From assembly GCA_963843465.1 (NCBI GenBank), contig CAWJKP010000001.1, positions 1,240,001 through 1,304,000 of the forward strand: a stretch of DNA of 64,000 nt, written 5' to 3'. Within the stretch, counting starts at the first letter, position 1. Each line of letters starts with the position of its first letter. The notes under the pieces are model-generated. The model did no database searches, was not told the origin of the DNA, and saw only the letters and a program-made list of their open reading frames with translations. Made by a program: the position numbers and the translations under genes. Source of the stretch: CAWJKP01 sp963843465. GTDB taxonomy: Bacteria; Planctomycetota; Planctomycetia; Pirellulales; Thermoguttaceae. Positions 10,434-19,805 of this stretch are shown here, piece by piece.

Positions 10434-10905
10434 ATGGAGAGAGCAAGGATGTTGGGAATGGAACAGGTGGTGGCGGGCGGAACGGAGGGAGGGCGCAGCC
10501 CGACTGGAGTTCCGCCCGCCGCCGCGGCCCCGGGGGCTCCTGCCACCGGCAACGGAAAGTCCATCCCGGACCCGGCGGTGCCGGAGAAGCCGGTGCGACG
10601 ACGTTTCGCGGCCGAGTACGAGCTTCGCATTCTTCGCGAGGCCGATCGCTCGACCCAGCTCGGCACCCTGTTGCGCCGCGAGGGCCTGTACTCGTCGCAC
10701 CTGACCGCCTGGCGGCAACAGCGCGACCAAGGAACGCTGGCCGGCCTGACACCCAAGCGTCGTGGGCGGAAGGCCAACCCCGACGCCCCTTGATCGCCGA
10801 AAACGAGCGGCTCAAGCGAGAAACCCAGCGGCTGGCGGCCAAGCTCCGCCAGGCCGAGACGATCATCGAGGTCCAAAAAAACTCTCGGAGGTCCTGGGGA
10901 TTCCC
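10434..10905 (+). pseudogene. IS3-family OrfA remnant with slippery heptamer
   Basis: The first frame (10434-10793) gives an HTH-type OrfA with RRFAAEYELRILREADRSTQ and YSSHLTAWRQQ. A one-base shift at the TTGA overlap (10790-10793) leads to the leucine-zipper part IAENERLKRETQRLAAKLRQ, then AETIIEVQK. At 10876-10882 lies A-AAA-AAC, a classic -1 slippery heptamer. Slipping there gives QKKLSEVLGIPL, the usual OrfA/OrfB junction of IS3 elements. OrfB then ends after about ten codons, where the sequence changes to a fragment of the other IS family on the minus strand. The element is dead. Confidence 0.65.
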
Positions 10906-11062
10906 CTGGAGCAACCCCGAATGGATGAGTTCCTCGACGGCCCCGTTGAAGTTCTCAGCGCCACCGTCGGTGAGCAAGGTTGGTGTGCCGTGATCTATGC
11001 CCTTCGAGGCGGTGAGCAGGATCTCGGCCGTGGCACCGGGATCGAAGGTGGGCGTGAGGGGT
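10893..11062 (-). pseudogene. Fragment of the integrase-core transposase
   Basis: Reading the minus strand gives LLTDGGAENFNGAVEELIHS and flanking residues, nearly the same as the catalytic core of the transposase at 1769-2299. It abuts the IS3 OrfA remnant at one end and the esterase gene end at the other, so two IS families were joined here by deletion. Confidence 0.6.
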
Positions 11063-11080
11063 TGCCGGCCTGCGCTGTGC

Positions 11081-13472
11081 CTACTTCAGCGCGAAGTGCC
11101 GCTTTACGAAGTCCATCATCAGTTCTCTCCAGTCTTCGCTGCCGGACTGAAGGCCGGTCTTGAGCTGGCACTCGATGCCCAGCGCAGCCATCTTGTCCTT
11201 GAGGACCTTCCCGAAACGCGGATGGTGGATGCCCACGCCCTGGCCCGTGACTTTCGCGTCCGTGGTGGACCAGTACAGCAGCAAAGCCGGCGGGGCGTCC
11301 CTGGTGAGGTGGTTGATCGCCGACGCCTCCTCGAACAGCCGGTACTTCTCCTTCGAAAGGTGGTCCAACTGGTCCATGTCCACGTCGAACAGCTTCACCA
11401 CGGCCGCGTGTTTGTAGGTGTTCGTTCCCGGAAACAGATCCCGAATGAAGCGCGGATCGTACGAACACTGGGCCTCGCGCACGGCCACGCACGTCAGCCG
11501 AGACGACTCGCGCAGCACGGGGTCCAGGCTATTCGGATCGGCGAGATCCTTGTGAAAGCCCAACCACAACGAAGCCCCGCCGCCCGCGGACCCGCCGGTG
11601 GCCGCCATCCTCTTCGGGTCCAGGTTCCACTCCTTGGCCTTGAAGCGAAGGAACTGGATTGCGCGGGCACAATCCACCAGGGGCGCCGGCGCGATGGCCT
11701 CACTCGAGAAACGGTAGGTGATTCCGGCGAGGGAGATGCCCGCCTTCAGACATTCATCCAACAACAGGGCATCGAAGTCCTTGGTCCCTTCCAAGAACCC
11801 GCCTGCGTGGATCCACACGAGCACCGGCGTGGGGCGATCCGATTTGGCCTGCCAGACGTCCATCAGATTACGGGCATAAGGGCCGTACTTGACGTCCGCG
11901 TAGGTCGGCGGCGGCTTCGGAGGCTCGGCGGCCGCATTCCACGAACGATCGGGGCGGGCCTGGATGCGAATCGCGTCCTTACCGTCGCCTGCGGTGATCT
12001 TCACGCGATACAGCTTCACGTCGGTAGCTCCCGGCGGGCGGTCCAGCGGAGGCTCGATCCGGACCGAACGCAATTGTGCGAGGCTGTCAAGTACGAACTG
12101 AGCGTGCGGCATGGCGTCCGCCACCTTATTGGTGATGATGGCCCCGTTGCTGGCGAACATAGCAGCCCGGGCTGCCGGCGAGGTCTTGTCGCTCCATGCC
12201 TCTTGCAGCTTCGCGGGCTTGCCGCCGCTGACGCAATCGCTGCACGCCAGCAGTACCGAGGCGTTGCGGCCGTCGCCTCCGAGCTGTAGGAACGCGCCGT
12301 TGCGATCGTCCAGCGCGCTGCCCACGATGGCGCACTGGCCCGCGAAGCCGTGGACCGAAACCAGCGGTGCTTCGGTGAATCCATGTGCCACCAGGCGGCG
12401 GCGAGCGAGATGCTTCCGGAGGAACCCTCCGGCAGATCGAGCAGGGCGGCCGCATAGTCCCAGTCGCCTTCGTACCAGAACGCCTCGCCCACGACGCTTC
12501 CGCCTTCCACAACGTCCAGCAGGCGGCATCCGTCGCTGGTACCGCCGGTGAGAAAGGCAACTTGGTTGGATGCCTTGCGAGCGTCTCGGCCCGCCCCGCC
12601 GCGGACCTTGATGCCCGAAAGGCAACTGCCGAACCCGCCGCTGGTGATCGTGACGTTGGCCCGTTGGAGGCCGTCGACGTGGATGGCGGCGGCACAGCGG
12701 TGGTTGCCGCCGGCGCCCGAGGTGTTCAACTGGTCGCCGTAGACGCGGCCGCCGGCCTGGTCGGCGTCGTCAACCAACAGGCCGTCCGCCCCGCCCGCCC
12801 CGCCGGCGTTGATGTCCAGGGTGTTCCAGTTGATCGTGGAAATGCCTTCGCCGCAGCGAAGGAACTTGCAGCGGAGGATGGCGTGTTCCGCCGCCCCATA
12901 GGCTTCGGCGTTGCCGAGGTTCACGGCGATGCCCTTGATGTCCTGGAAAACCAGGTCGCTCAGCTCGCAGTAGGTGGAAAAGCCTCCGGCCCGGACCAGC
13001 CCGCCGTTGGCCTTCTTGCGGCCGTCGAACCGCAGGCGGCTCACCTTGCAGTACCAGGCGTCGTAGCGGAGGATCGGCCGGTCGGCCGGGCCGTCCCAGA
13101 GGAGCACCGTCGTTGTCGGGTCCTCACCGATGAGGTTGGCGCCCAGGTAATCGTTGTGTTCCTTGCGCAACGTGGAGAGGGTGCGGTCGATACGATAGGT
13201 GCCGGCCGGAAAGTAGAGCACGCACCAGCCGTTCTTCATCACGGTCTTCATGTCGTCCAGGGCCCGCTGGATGGCGGCCGTGTCGTTAGCCACGCCGTCG
13301 CCCTTGGCGCCGTAGTCGGTCTTGACGTTTTTCCAACTGGGGAAGGGCCCGGCGAACTCCTCGCCCGTCTCGTAATATGTGACCGTTTGGCGCAAGTGGC
13401 GCCCCGCCATGCCGGCCCCAGGATCGCCACGATTCCCAGAAGAACCACGGCCCGAATCGCTCCAGCGTGCAT
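11081..13472 (-). CDS. Pectate-lyase-superfamily protein fused to an alpha/beta esterase, two frameshifts
   Basis: About 797 codons. The start (ATG 13472) gives a signal peptide MHAGAIRAVVLLGIVAILGP. A CCC contracted to CC at 13389-13390 shifts the frame into the right-handed beta-helix domain: NVKTDYGAKGDGVANDTAAI (the Pectate_lyase_3 signature), TGKPAGTYRID-type strands and SRLRFDGRK. A second shift near 12376 leads to the C-terminal helix end and, in the same frame, an alpha/beta-hydrolase: PTYADVKYGPYARNLMDVW, VLVWIHAGGF (oxyanion loop), ATGGSAGGGASLWLG (nucleophile elbow GxSxG), and a late TDAKVTGQGVGIHH. No stop or start separates the two halves. A pectin- or rhamnogalacturonan-directed lyase/hydrolase joined to a deacetylating esterase is the likely role. 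Confidence 0.65.
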
Positions 13473-14143
13473 GTCATTTCTCCGTGAGGTCGGAAAAGCC
13501 TGAGAATACGCCTGCAAAGGTCTTGCAGAGTCGCCGGGACACGGCGATTCTACTCGCAAGAAAGCGGCGAGGCAAATCCTGCGAGGCTTTGGTGGGAATG
13601 AGCATGGATATCTTCGAGCGGACGCATGGCGGCGGCGCATCGGGCGTCACGGAGAACGCGGAAGACTGACGTGTGGCCGCCCTTCGGGTACTTTTTATCA
13701 GGATGCGGCGGCGGGGGCTTGTTGTTCTTCGACTTCCGCCACAACTCGGACCACTGGTCGTGCAACAACGACTGCAAGCGTCGCACGACCTGGGGTTCCG
13801 AGGCCTCGTAGAATACGGATGAGTTGATGGGACGCGGGCTCGATTGTACAGCGGTAAGTCCGCGACATGCGGAGTGACGCGGGTTGACGATGATGTCTCG
13901 CAACCCGCGAAACTCCTGGCTGGGTTTCTGGTAGAGTTTCGGTATCAGTTCCTTTCATGAAGCCTGTTGACAAGGGGCGGACCGGGCAACTACTCTGGGA
14001 GACAGTTTCGGTTCTGTGGCTTGCCGCTTTCGCCCTCTTGTTTTCCGCTGGAAAGGACAAACCGTATCGATCGGAGCTTGGAAAGAGGTCGGAAGTGGTC
14101 TTCCCGAGGCTGGTTGGCTGTTCATCGAGATAAGGAGATGCGC
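13473..14143. other. Intergenic region with a possible promoter and ORF debris
   Basis: A minus-strand stretch around 13650-13800 reads VRRLQSLLHDQWSELWRKSK, then KKYPKGGHTSVFRVL. It looks protein-like but belongs to no family I recognise and has no good start. On the plus strand TTGACA (about 13970) and TACTCT 18 bases later could be a promoter for the SGNH gene at 14144. Confidence 0.3.
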
Positions 14144-14983
14144 ATGCGGTCGCGTTGGATTCTGCAGTTGGCGGTCTTGACGGGTGTGATGACGTTGCCT
14201 TCTGCCCCTTCCCAGGCTGGGGAGAGCGAGAAGAAGGAATCGCAAACGAGGACGCCCTATCGCGTTTACTTCATTGGACACAGTCTGTATGGCTGCGGGA
14301 ATGTCCCCTCTGCGGTGCAGTTCTTGTCGGAAGCGGCGACCGTGGATCGGCCGATCAAGGCCACCGTTTACCTTCGAGGCGGCGCAACGCACCAGAATTA
14401 TTGGGAAACTCCGGAAGTGATGAATCGCTTGCGGCAGGAACCCTGGGACATCGTGATTATCGCCGGAAATTGCAACGACATGGCGAACCCCGACAAGGTC
14501 GATCTGGAATATGCAAAGAAGCTCGACAACGAGGCCAAGAAGAGGAATATCCGGGTCCTGGAGTACCTTGCCTGGCCTTGGGTGAACGTGAGCGGCGATC
14601 ATGTGTTCGAAAAGAGAATGAAAGCACAAGAAGCATTCAATCAACCGCTCATTCGCCTTGCCAAGGAAACAGGAGCGACCCTCGTGCCTTGCGGTCCGGG
14701 CCTAGTCAATGTCATCAAGAAAGATCAAAAATACTTGGCCGATTTCCACTACGGTGATGTCCATGTATCGCTGCTGGGCTCGTATTTTACCGCCTGCGTG
14801 ATCTTTGCCTCGATTTACGACAAGAGCCCGGAGGGATTGCCCAGCGTTTTCCACGAATACAAGAGCGACAAAGAGACTGCGCGTGTTCTTCAGGTCACCG
14901 CTTGGGAAACCGTTAAGGCATGGCAGAGGATTCAAAATCCGGGGAAAGCCGGGGACAAGTCGGCGGGTTCTGCAAGTCCGTGA
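14144..14983 (+). CDS. Exported SGNH-hydrolase-like protein
   Basis: The start ATG 14144 lies six bases after AAGGAG; the ATG at 14138 is inside that ribosome site and was not chosen. A signal peptide (MRSRWILQLAVLTGVMTLPS) precedes an SGNH-like fold. YRVYFIGHSLYGCGNVPSAV is block I with Ser, VIIAGNCNDMANPD is the Asn block, and FHYGDVHVSLLGSYFTACVI gives the late Asp-His pair (DVH). This spacing is that of SGNH esterases of unknown substrate in planctomycetes. The reading frame is intact. Its stop codon is immediately followed by a transposase fragment, so the last residues may have been replaced by an IS junction. Confidence 0.6.
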   Translation: MRSRWILQLAVLTGVMTLPSAPSQAGESEKKESQTRTPYRVYFIGHSLYGCGNVPSAVQFLSEAATVDRPIKATVYLRGGATHQNYWETPEVMNRLRQEPWDIVIIAGNCNDMANPDKVDLEYAKKLDNEAKKRNIRVLEYLAWPWVNVSGDHVFEKRMKAQEAFNQPLIRLAKETGATLVPCGPGLVNVIKKDQKYLADFHYGDVHVSLLGSYFTACVIFASIYDKSPEGLPSVFHEYKSDKETARVLQVTAWETVKAWQRIQNPGKAGDKSAGSASP

Positions 14984-15244
14984 ACAACCTTTACCGTCTG
15001 GTACAACCAACATCGGCCGCATTCGACGTTGGCAGGCAGAACACCGGACGAAGTCTACTTTCGGCAGCGACCGGCGAATCGAAGTCCGCGTTTCGAGCCT
15101 CGTGCTCTCTGGCCTCGGCCTGCCCCTTGTTTCTTGCCTCAGGTGCTGGTCAAGGGACAGCCCGGGGTGCGGATCGAGCTGGAGGTGAGCTACCAGCACA
15201 GCCGCAAGCATTTGCCCATCGCCGTCATCCGACGCGCGGCGTGA
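14984..15244 (+). pseudogene. C-terminal fragment of an integrase-core transposase
   Basis: The frame gives WYNQHRPHSTLAGRTPDEVY and FRQRPANRSPRFEPRALWPR, then GVRIELEVSYQHSRKHLPIA and a stop. This is the characteristic C-terminus of IS3-like integrase transposases. It begins directly after the stop of the SGNH gene with no start codon of its own. Only the last ~85 residues are present. Confidence 0.75.
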
Positions 15245-15716
15245 GCGGGATCTCGGGCGAGCCCCTTACTGAGCAGCACGCTGTCTCTCTGCGCCGCTCC
15301 TCGCAAAGGCTCCCTTCCAGGCTCCATCCCGAGCGTGGAGCCACTACTTCCCGTGCGCCGATCCATCGAATTGGCATGCGGAGCCTGCTTCCCGGCATCG
15401 CCAATCACCCGGAATTCGACCACCGAATTTCGCCGGACCAGCGCACTGGAGGTGAGCTACCAGCACAGCCGCAAGCATTTGCCCATCGCCGTCATCCGGC
15501 GCCGGCGTGAGCGGGATCTCGGGCGAGTCCCTTACTGAACAGCACGCTGTCTCTCTGCGCCGCTCCTCGCAAAGGCTCCCTTCTGCCCTCCATCCCGAGT
15601 GCGGAGCCATTACCTCCCCTGCGTCGATCCATCGAATTGGCGTGCAGAGCCTGCTTCCCGGCATCGCCAATCACCCGGAATTCGACCACCGAATTTCGCC
15701 GGACCAGCGCACCTGC
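15179..15716. repeat. 267-bp tandem duplication of an IS tail
   Basis: The segment beginning CTGGAGGTGAGCTACCAGC at 15179 recurs at 15446 (period 267) and runs to about 15712. The copies differ at scattered positions and small indels. Each contains the last codons of the transposase (HSRKHLPIAVIR), about 190 noncoding bases, and an end-like GAATTTCGCCGGACCAGCGC. The second copy abuts the stop of the beta-strand-repeat gene. Confidence 0.85.
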
Positions 15717-18700
15717 TTACAATTTCTGGACCTCGACCTTCTTGCCGCCATCCACGATGTTGACCTGATAGCCGCCCGCGATCGGCTCGAAACTCCCGCT
15801 GACACCGCCGGCGGCCTCCACCACCGTCCATTTCCGGCCAGCGGGGAACACCACCCCATTGGGCGTCGTGATGACCAGCTTCCCATCCAGGGTGACAACG
15901 CCTTGAACCTTGAGCGGTTTCAGCGTGCGGCCGGTCAGTTCCACGGCGAATGTCCCACCCTCGCATCGGAGTGCCCCGGCAATATCGCCACTGCCTTGGA
16001 TTGTGCCTGCGGGTCTCACCACTGCGTCACCCGCCACACGACCCCGAAGATCCAGAGTCCCTTGCTCCACTGTGGTGGAGCCGGTATAGGTGTGCCCTCC
16101 GTGCAACGTGAAAACGCCCTTGCCGGTCTTGGTCAGTGCGCCCACGCCGTCGCCGGCCCTCTCACCCCTCTGCCGGATCGTGCCCCAGAACGTGGCGTCG
16201 GTGTTGTCGCAGCCCACGGTCAGCGTGGTGTCATGCCCTGGCCGGGCAAGCGCGTTGCCGAAAGCAGGCACGCCTTGGACGCCCAGGTCGATGTAGCCGC
16301 AGCCGTCGAGCGAGCCGATCCGCGGGTGCGCAGCCTCGAAGTCGGCCAGCCCGCAGGCGGAGATGGTCAGGCGCGCCTTGGGGTCAATATTCGCGTCGCC
16401 CTCGATAGTCAGACAGCACTCGGTCGCCACCAGGACGGGACCGGTGCCCAATTTCCCTTCCGGCGTCACCCGCCATTGCGGGTTCTCCTGGGGCACCACC
16501 CACGTGCCGCCGGAATAGTCGTTCTCCGGATTGGCGATGATGATGCGCGGCGACCCGTTGTTATTGCTCGTGAGAGAGCCCGGCCCGGTGATCTTGGCGT
16601 AAATGGTGTACCATTGCGGCCAGACATATTGTTCAATACTTTTCATATACGCGGGGGGAATAAGAACTCCCCCTCCCGGTCCCAGGCGGATGGTCCGCGT
16701 GGGCGCCAGGCAATTGCCGCGCCCCTTGTCGACGGCCATGGCCAGCATGCCGCCGTCGAGCACAATCTCATTATTCAGGTCGCCCAGGCTGCCGGCCGTA
16801 AACGTGCCGTCCTTCTCTTTGTGGTCCAGCACGGCCACCAGGACGCAGTTGTTCACCGTGACGGGGCCCTTGAAATCGTTGCGGGAGTTCACAAGACCCA
16901 CGCCCTCCTTGAAAGAATAACGTATCGTCGCGGCCGAAACGGTGATGCCTTTGCGCCCCGACACTTTGCCGCGCAAGACGCAGGGATCCCAGCCTCCCGG
17001 TTGGCACTCGCAGATCACGCCCTCGGCGTCGCCAAAGTCGACATCGGGCGCGATGTGGCCGGCCAGAATCACGCCGCCGCTTAAGACCCGGATGACGCCC
17101 GTGCCGGTGATATCGGTGTTCGCCTTGAGCGCCCGGACCGTATGCATCCCTCCCGCCAGCGCGACCTTGCCCGTCTCCACAACGTCGGTAGGCTTGGCTT
17201 GCAACAGATCCTTGCTCGTGGGCTCACAGCGGCAAACGCCTTTGCCCCCGGTGGCGTCGTAGCTGAGAAAATCCAGGTGCCGGTCGCGCGAACTATAAAT
17301 TACATGCGGCGGGAGCAGGTCCACATTCTGCCTCCATTGCGTGAAGAGCAACTTCTCCTGGTCGCCCAATATCCCGTGCTGCGGATCGACCATCAACACG
17401 GAGCGGCCCTCGCGCACCAGCTTCGTGAAGCAGAGGACCGCCGGGCCTTTCTTGTCGGTATTCAGGGCGATCGTGGCATTGCCGGCGCAGGTCAGTTCGC
17501 CTTTGGCCACGGGCTGGCCGCCGGGAACGCCCGTCAGTCTAAGCGTACTGTCGAGCAGGCGCACCGGACCCGTGGGTGTGCCAAAGGGGCTCTGGCCCGC
17601 CTGGGGCTGGGCCAAGCCTTCCAGAAAACTGCCGGGCCAGCCGTGGCCTTCATGTACCTCGTCAGGCCCCTGGACGGTCAAGGGGCCGGAAAACGTATTG
17701 GGACCCTTGAACAACACCGCGCCGTTGCCCAGCCGGCATACGGCCCCGACTTCCACGCCAGCCGTGCCCTGCAAGACCCCGTGTTCGATCGTGAGTGTGC
17801 CGGCGCACAAGGAATGAAGCGTGGGTTGTTTATGCGCATACAGCAGGCCGTTTTCCCAGTAGGCGACAGCGCCGCCGCTGCTCCCGCCGCCCAGCCGGTA
17901 GAGATTGTCGGCGCCGGGCTTCAAGCTCTTGCCGGCAAAGGTCCCGCAATCGCGGGCGCTCAAGCGCATCCGCCCGTTGCCCAATTTGGACAGGTCGGAA
18001 ACCGCATCAAAATCATCGCACTCCACCGCCAGCACGCCTGAGGAATCGGCGCTGAGCTTGGGTACGCCGTTGTAAGCCACGCCCAGAACCCCGGCCGCCA
18101 CGGCGTTGGCCCCAACCAAAACCTCTGCGCCCTCGGCCAGGTTCGTGGGCACCGCCAGACGCACCTGCCCGCCGGGTTCGATCAAGAGGTCGCCTTTCCC
18201 AAGCTGGCTTTCCGGCGCCACAAACACAATGCCCCAACGTTGCCCGCCCCCTTCCTCGCCGCCGGTATAGGTGCTGATCGTGGGGCCCGCGTAGGTGTTC
18301 TGCGGGTTCGCCACCGTCAGGCCATCCTGATAATTGCGCAGGATCAGCGGGTTGCCCGCATCGCCCGGGCCGTCAGTGATGGCCCCCTTGAGCACCAGTT
18401 GACCCATGCTCACCCAGGCCGTGCAACTGACGCCCGGCGAGGCGCCCCGGCCTTGATAGACCGTGATGGGGCCATCCAGCTCGGGGTAAAAATACCCACA
18501 GCCCTGGCGCCCTACGGTGAGCACGCCGCACAGGTCCAGCGGACCGGAGAACAGGCTGCGGGGCGTCTGCCGGGGCTTGTTCGCCTCCTCGCCCGGCTGG
18601 GTGCATTGCACGGCCCCGCCGCGCCCGGCCACCTGGACGACGTTCATCAGGCGGATGCGTTCCGTGTTGGCGCCGTTCTTGCTACTGAAATTGAAGAACC

Positions 18701-19436
18701 CGCCGTCGAGTACGATGGGTCCGCTGCCGAAATGCCACTGCTTCGTCTCCTTGAGCCCGGGAAGCAGCCAGCCCAGTTCGCCCCCGTTCACCCGCGTGCC
18801 GCCGCGGAACGTGGGCGAGTCGCCGGCGAAAAAGAAGACCTTGCCTCGATTGACCTTGCGGATTCCTCCGGGCCCGGAAATGTTGCCATAGATCGCCAGA
18901 TTGCAGCGGTTGGGCATGCCCCAATCGGTGATGATCATGAGTTCCGCATCAATGAAGTCTCGCTCGTTCCAGAGCCAAGGGTTGCCTGTGGGAGTCAACA
19001 CTTTCTGCGCCGGCGAGCCGATGCTCCAGGTCTGGTTTTCGGTCAGCTCCAACGAGGGGTGGATGACGCTATTGCCCTGTGCCATGGCAATGCCATGCTT
19101 GCCCACGGCGATCGTGCCCGTGCCGTTGACGGTCCAGGCGGCCGTCACTCTCCAAAAGAAATCGGGGATCACGACATTGGTTTCCGGGCCCGTGCCCAAC
19201 ACGATACCTCCAACGCGCACCGTGCCCGCTACTACCGGCTGATTCTTGATGGGGGCTCCCACATCAGGGAAGATGGCGATGTCGTCCGGGCCGGGCGTCT
19301 GGCCTGTGGACCAGTTGGCTGGGTCTTCCCAAGCCGTGCCCTTCTGGTTCCACACGGCGTTCGCACCCAGGGCGTGGCCCGAGAGGACCAAAACCGTCAC
19401 ACCGAGCAGGGTAGTTCGTAGCGCAGCAATTGGCAT
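15717..19436 (-). CDS. Exported autotransporter-type beta-strand-repeat protein
   Basis: An intact 1,239-residue protein. The ATG at 19436 (MPIAALRTTLLGVTVLVLSG) gives a clean signal peptide ending at ALGANA, so the earlier in-frame ATG at 19496 was rejected. It starts AVWNQKGTAWEDPANWSTGQ, a common opening of planctomycete and verrucomicrobial PATR proteins. Many beta-helix turns follow (for example GPGGIRKVNRGKVFFFAGDS and GPGSLTSNNNGSPRIIIANP). Near the C-terminus is a standard autotransporter-associated repeat, LTKTGKGVFTLHGGHTYTGS followed by TTVEQGTLDLRG. No translocator barrel or PEP-CTERM tail is present, so it is probably secreted or surface-bound by another route. Function is unknown; adhesion or polysaccharide binding is a guess. 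Confidence 0.8.
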   Translation of the reverse strand: MPIAALRTTLLGVTVLVLSGHALGANAVWNQKGTAWEDPANWSTGQTPGPDDIAIFPDVGAPIKNQPVVAGTVRVGGIVLGTGPETNVVIPDFFWRVTAAWTVNGTGTIAVGKHGIAMAQGNSVIHPSLELTENQTWSIGSPAQKVLTPTGNPWLWNERDFIDAELMIITDWGMPNRCNLAIYGNISGPGGIRKVNRGKVFFFAGDSPTFRGGTRVNGGELGWLLPGLKETKQWHFGSGPIVLDGGFFNFSSKNGANTERIRLMNVVQVAGRGGAVQCTQPGEEANKPRQTPRSLFSGPLDLCGVLTVGRQGCGYFYPELDGPITVYQGRGASPGVSCTAWVSMGQLVLKGAITDGPGDAGNPLILRNYQDGLTVANPQNTYAGPTISTYTGGEEGGGQRWGIVFVAPESQLGKGDLLIEPGGQVRLAVPTNLAEGAEVLVGANAVAAGVLGVAYNGVPKLSADSSGVLAVECDDFDAVSDLSKLGNGRMRLSARDCGTFAGKSLKPGADNLYRLGGGSSGGAVAYWENGLLYAHKQPTLHSLCAGTLTIEHGVLQGTAGVEVGAVCRLGNGAVLFKGPNTFSGPLTVQGPDEVHEGHGWPGSFLEGLAQPQAGQSPFGTPTGPVRLLDSTLRLTGVPGGQPVAKGELTCAGNATIALNTDKKGPAVLCFTKLVREGRSVLMVDPQHGILGDQEKLLFTQWRQNVDLLPPHVIYSSRDRHLDFLSYDATGGKGVCRCEPTSKDLLQAKPTDVVETGKVALAGGMHTVRALKANTDITGTGVIRVLSGGVILAGHIAPDVDFGDAEGVICECQPGGWDPCVLRGKVSGRKGITVSAATIRYSFKEGVGLVNSRNDFKGPVTVNNCVLVAVLDHKEKDGTFTAGSLGDLNNEIVLDGGMLAMAVDKGRGNCLAPTRTIRLGPGGGVLIPPAYMKSIEQYVWPQWYTIYAKITGPGSLTSNNNGSPRIIIANPENDYSGGTWVVPQENPQWRVTPEGKLGTGPVLVATECCLTIEGDANIDPKARLTISACGLADFEAAHPRIGSLDGCGYIDLGVQGVPAFGNALARPGHDTTLTVGCDNTDATFWGTIRQRGERAGDGVGALTKTGKGVFTLHGGHTYTGSTTVEQGTLDLRGRVAGDAVVRPAGTIQGSGDIAGALRCEGGTFAVELTGRTLKPLKVQGVVTLDGKLVITTPNGVVFPAGRKWTVVEAAGGVSGSFEPIAGGYQVNIVDGGKKVEVQKL

Positions 19437-19539
19437 GGTAATGAACCTTTCATGATGTGTAGCAAGCTTGCCAACATCAATCATCACAACGCACATGAAC
19501 GTCTACCACGTCGAACCTTCCACGCACGGAAATAGCCGA

Positions 19540-19762
19540 GCTGTCCGCCACGACATTCTGCACTTTTCTGCGCGAGTTGTCGTCACCTTTCCCGGCTCGC
19601 TCTCCTGATTTCCGTGTCACCCACACGTTGCACTGCCGGCAGCAGCAACGGTGATCAAGCCGCCGCTGGAATCCACCACGTTGGGGGGGTTTGGGGCGAC
19701 GGTCGTGCGATGACGTTGGCGAGAACTCGCGCAGAGAAGTGCAGGATGTCGTGACAGACAGC
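19540..19762. mobile_element. MITE-like pair of IS ends
   Basis: Inverted copies of the IS end found at 1475 and 2604 lie at 19540-19586 and 19719-19762. They enclose about 130 bases without a gene (including GGGGGGG at 19682-19688). This is a non-autonomous derivative or a deletion product of the same IS family. Confidence 0.6.
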
Positions 19763-19805
19763 TCCGTTGGGTTCTTGCATAAACTCGGGCGTCAATCCTG
19801 GCAAT

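Noticed and set aside
10997..13503. Long plus-strand frames over the lyase/esterase region
   Set aside because: The minus strand carries signal peptide, Pectate_lyase_3 and GxSxG motifs; the plus frames have none.
13550..13903. 117-codon minus-strand frame
   Set aside because: Part of it looks protein-like, but there is no ribosome site or known family, so it is mentioned only in the intergenic entry.
18240..19421. 393-codon plus-strand frame
   Set aside because: Antisense of the beta-strand-repeat gene, with no signal peptide or family pattern.
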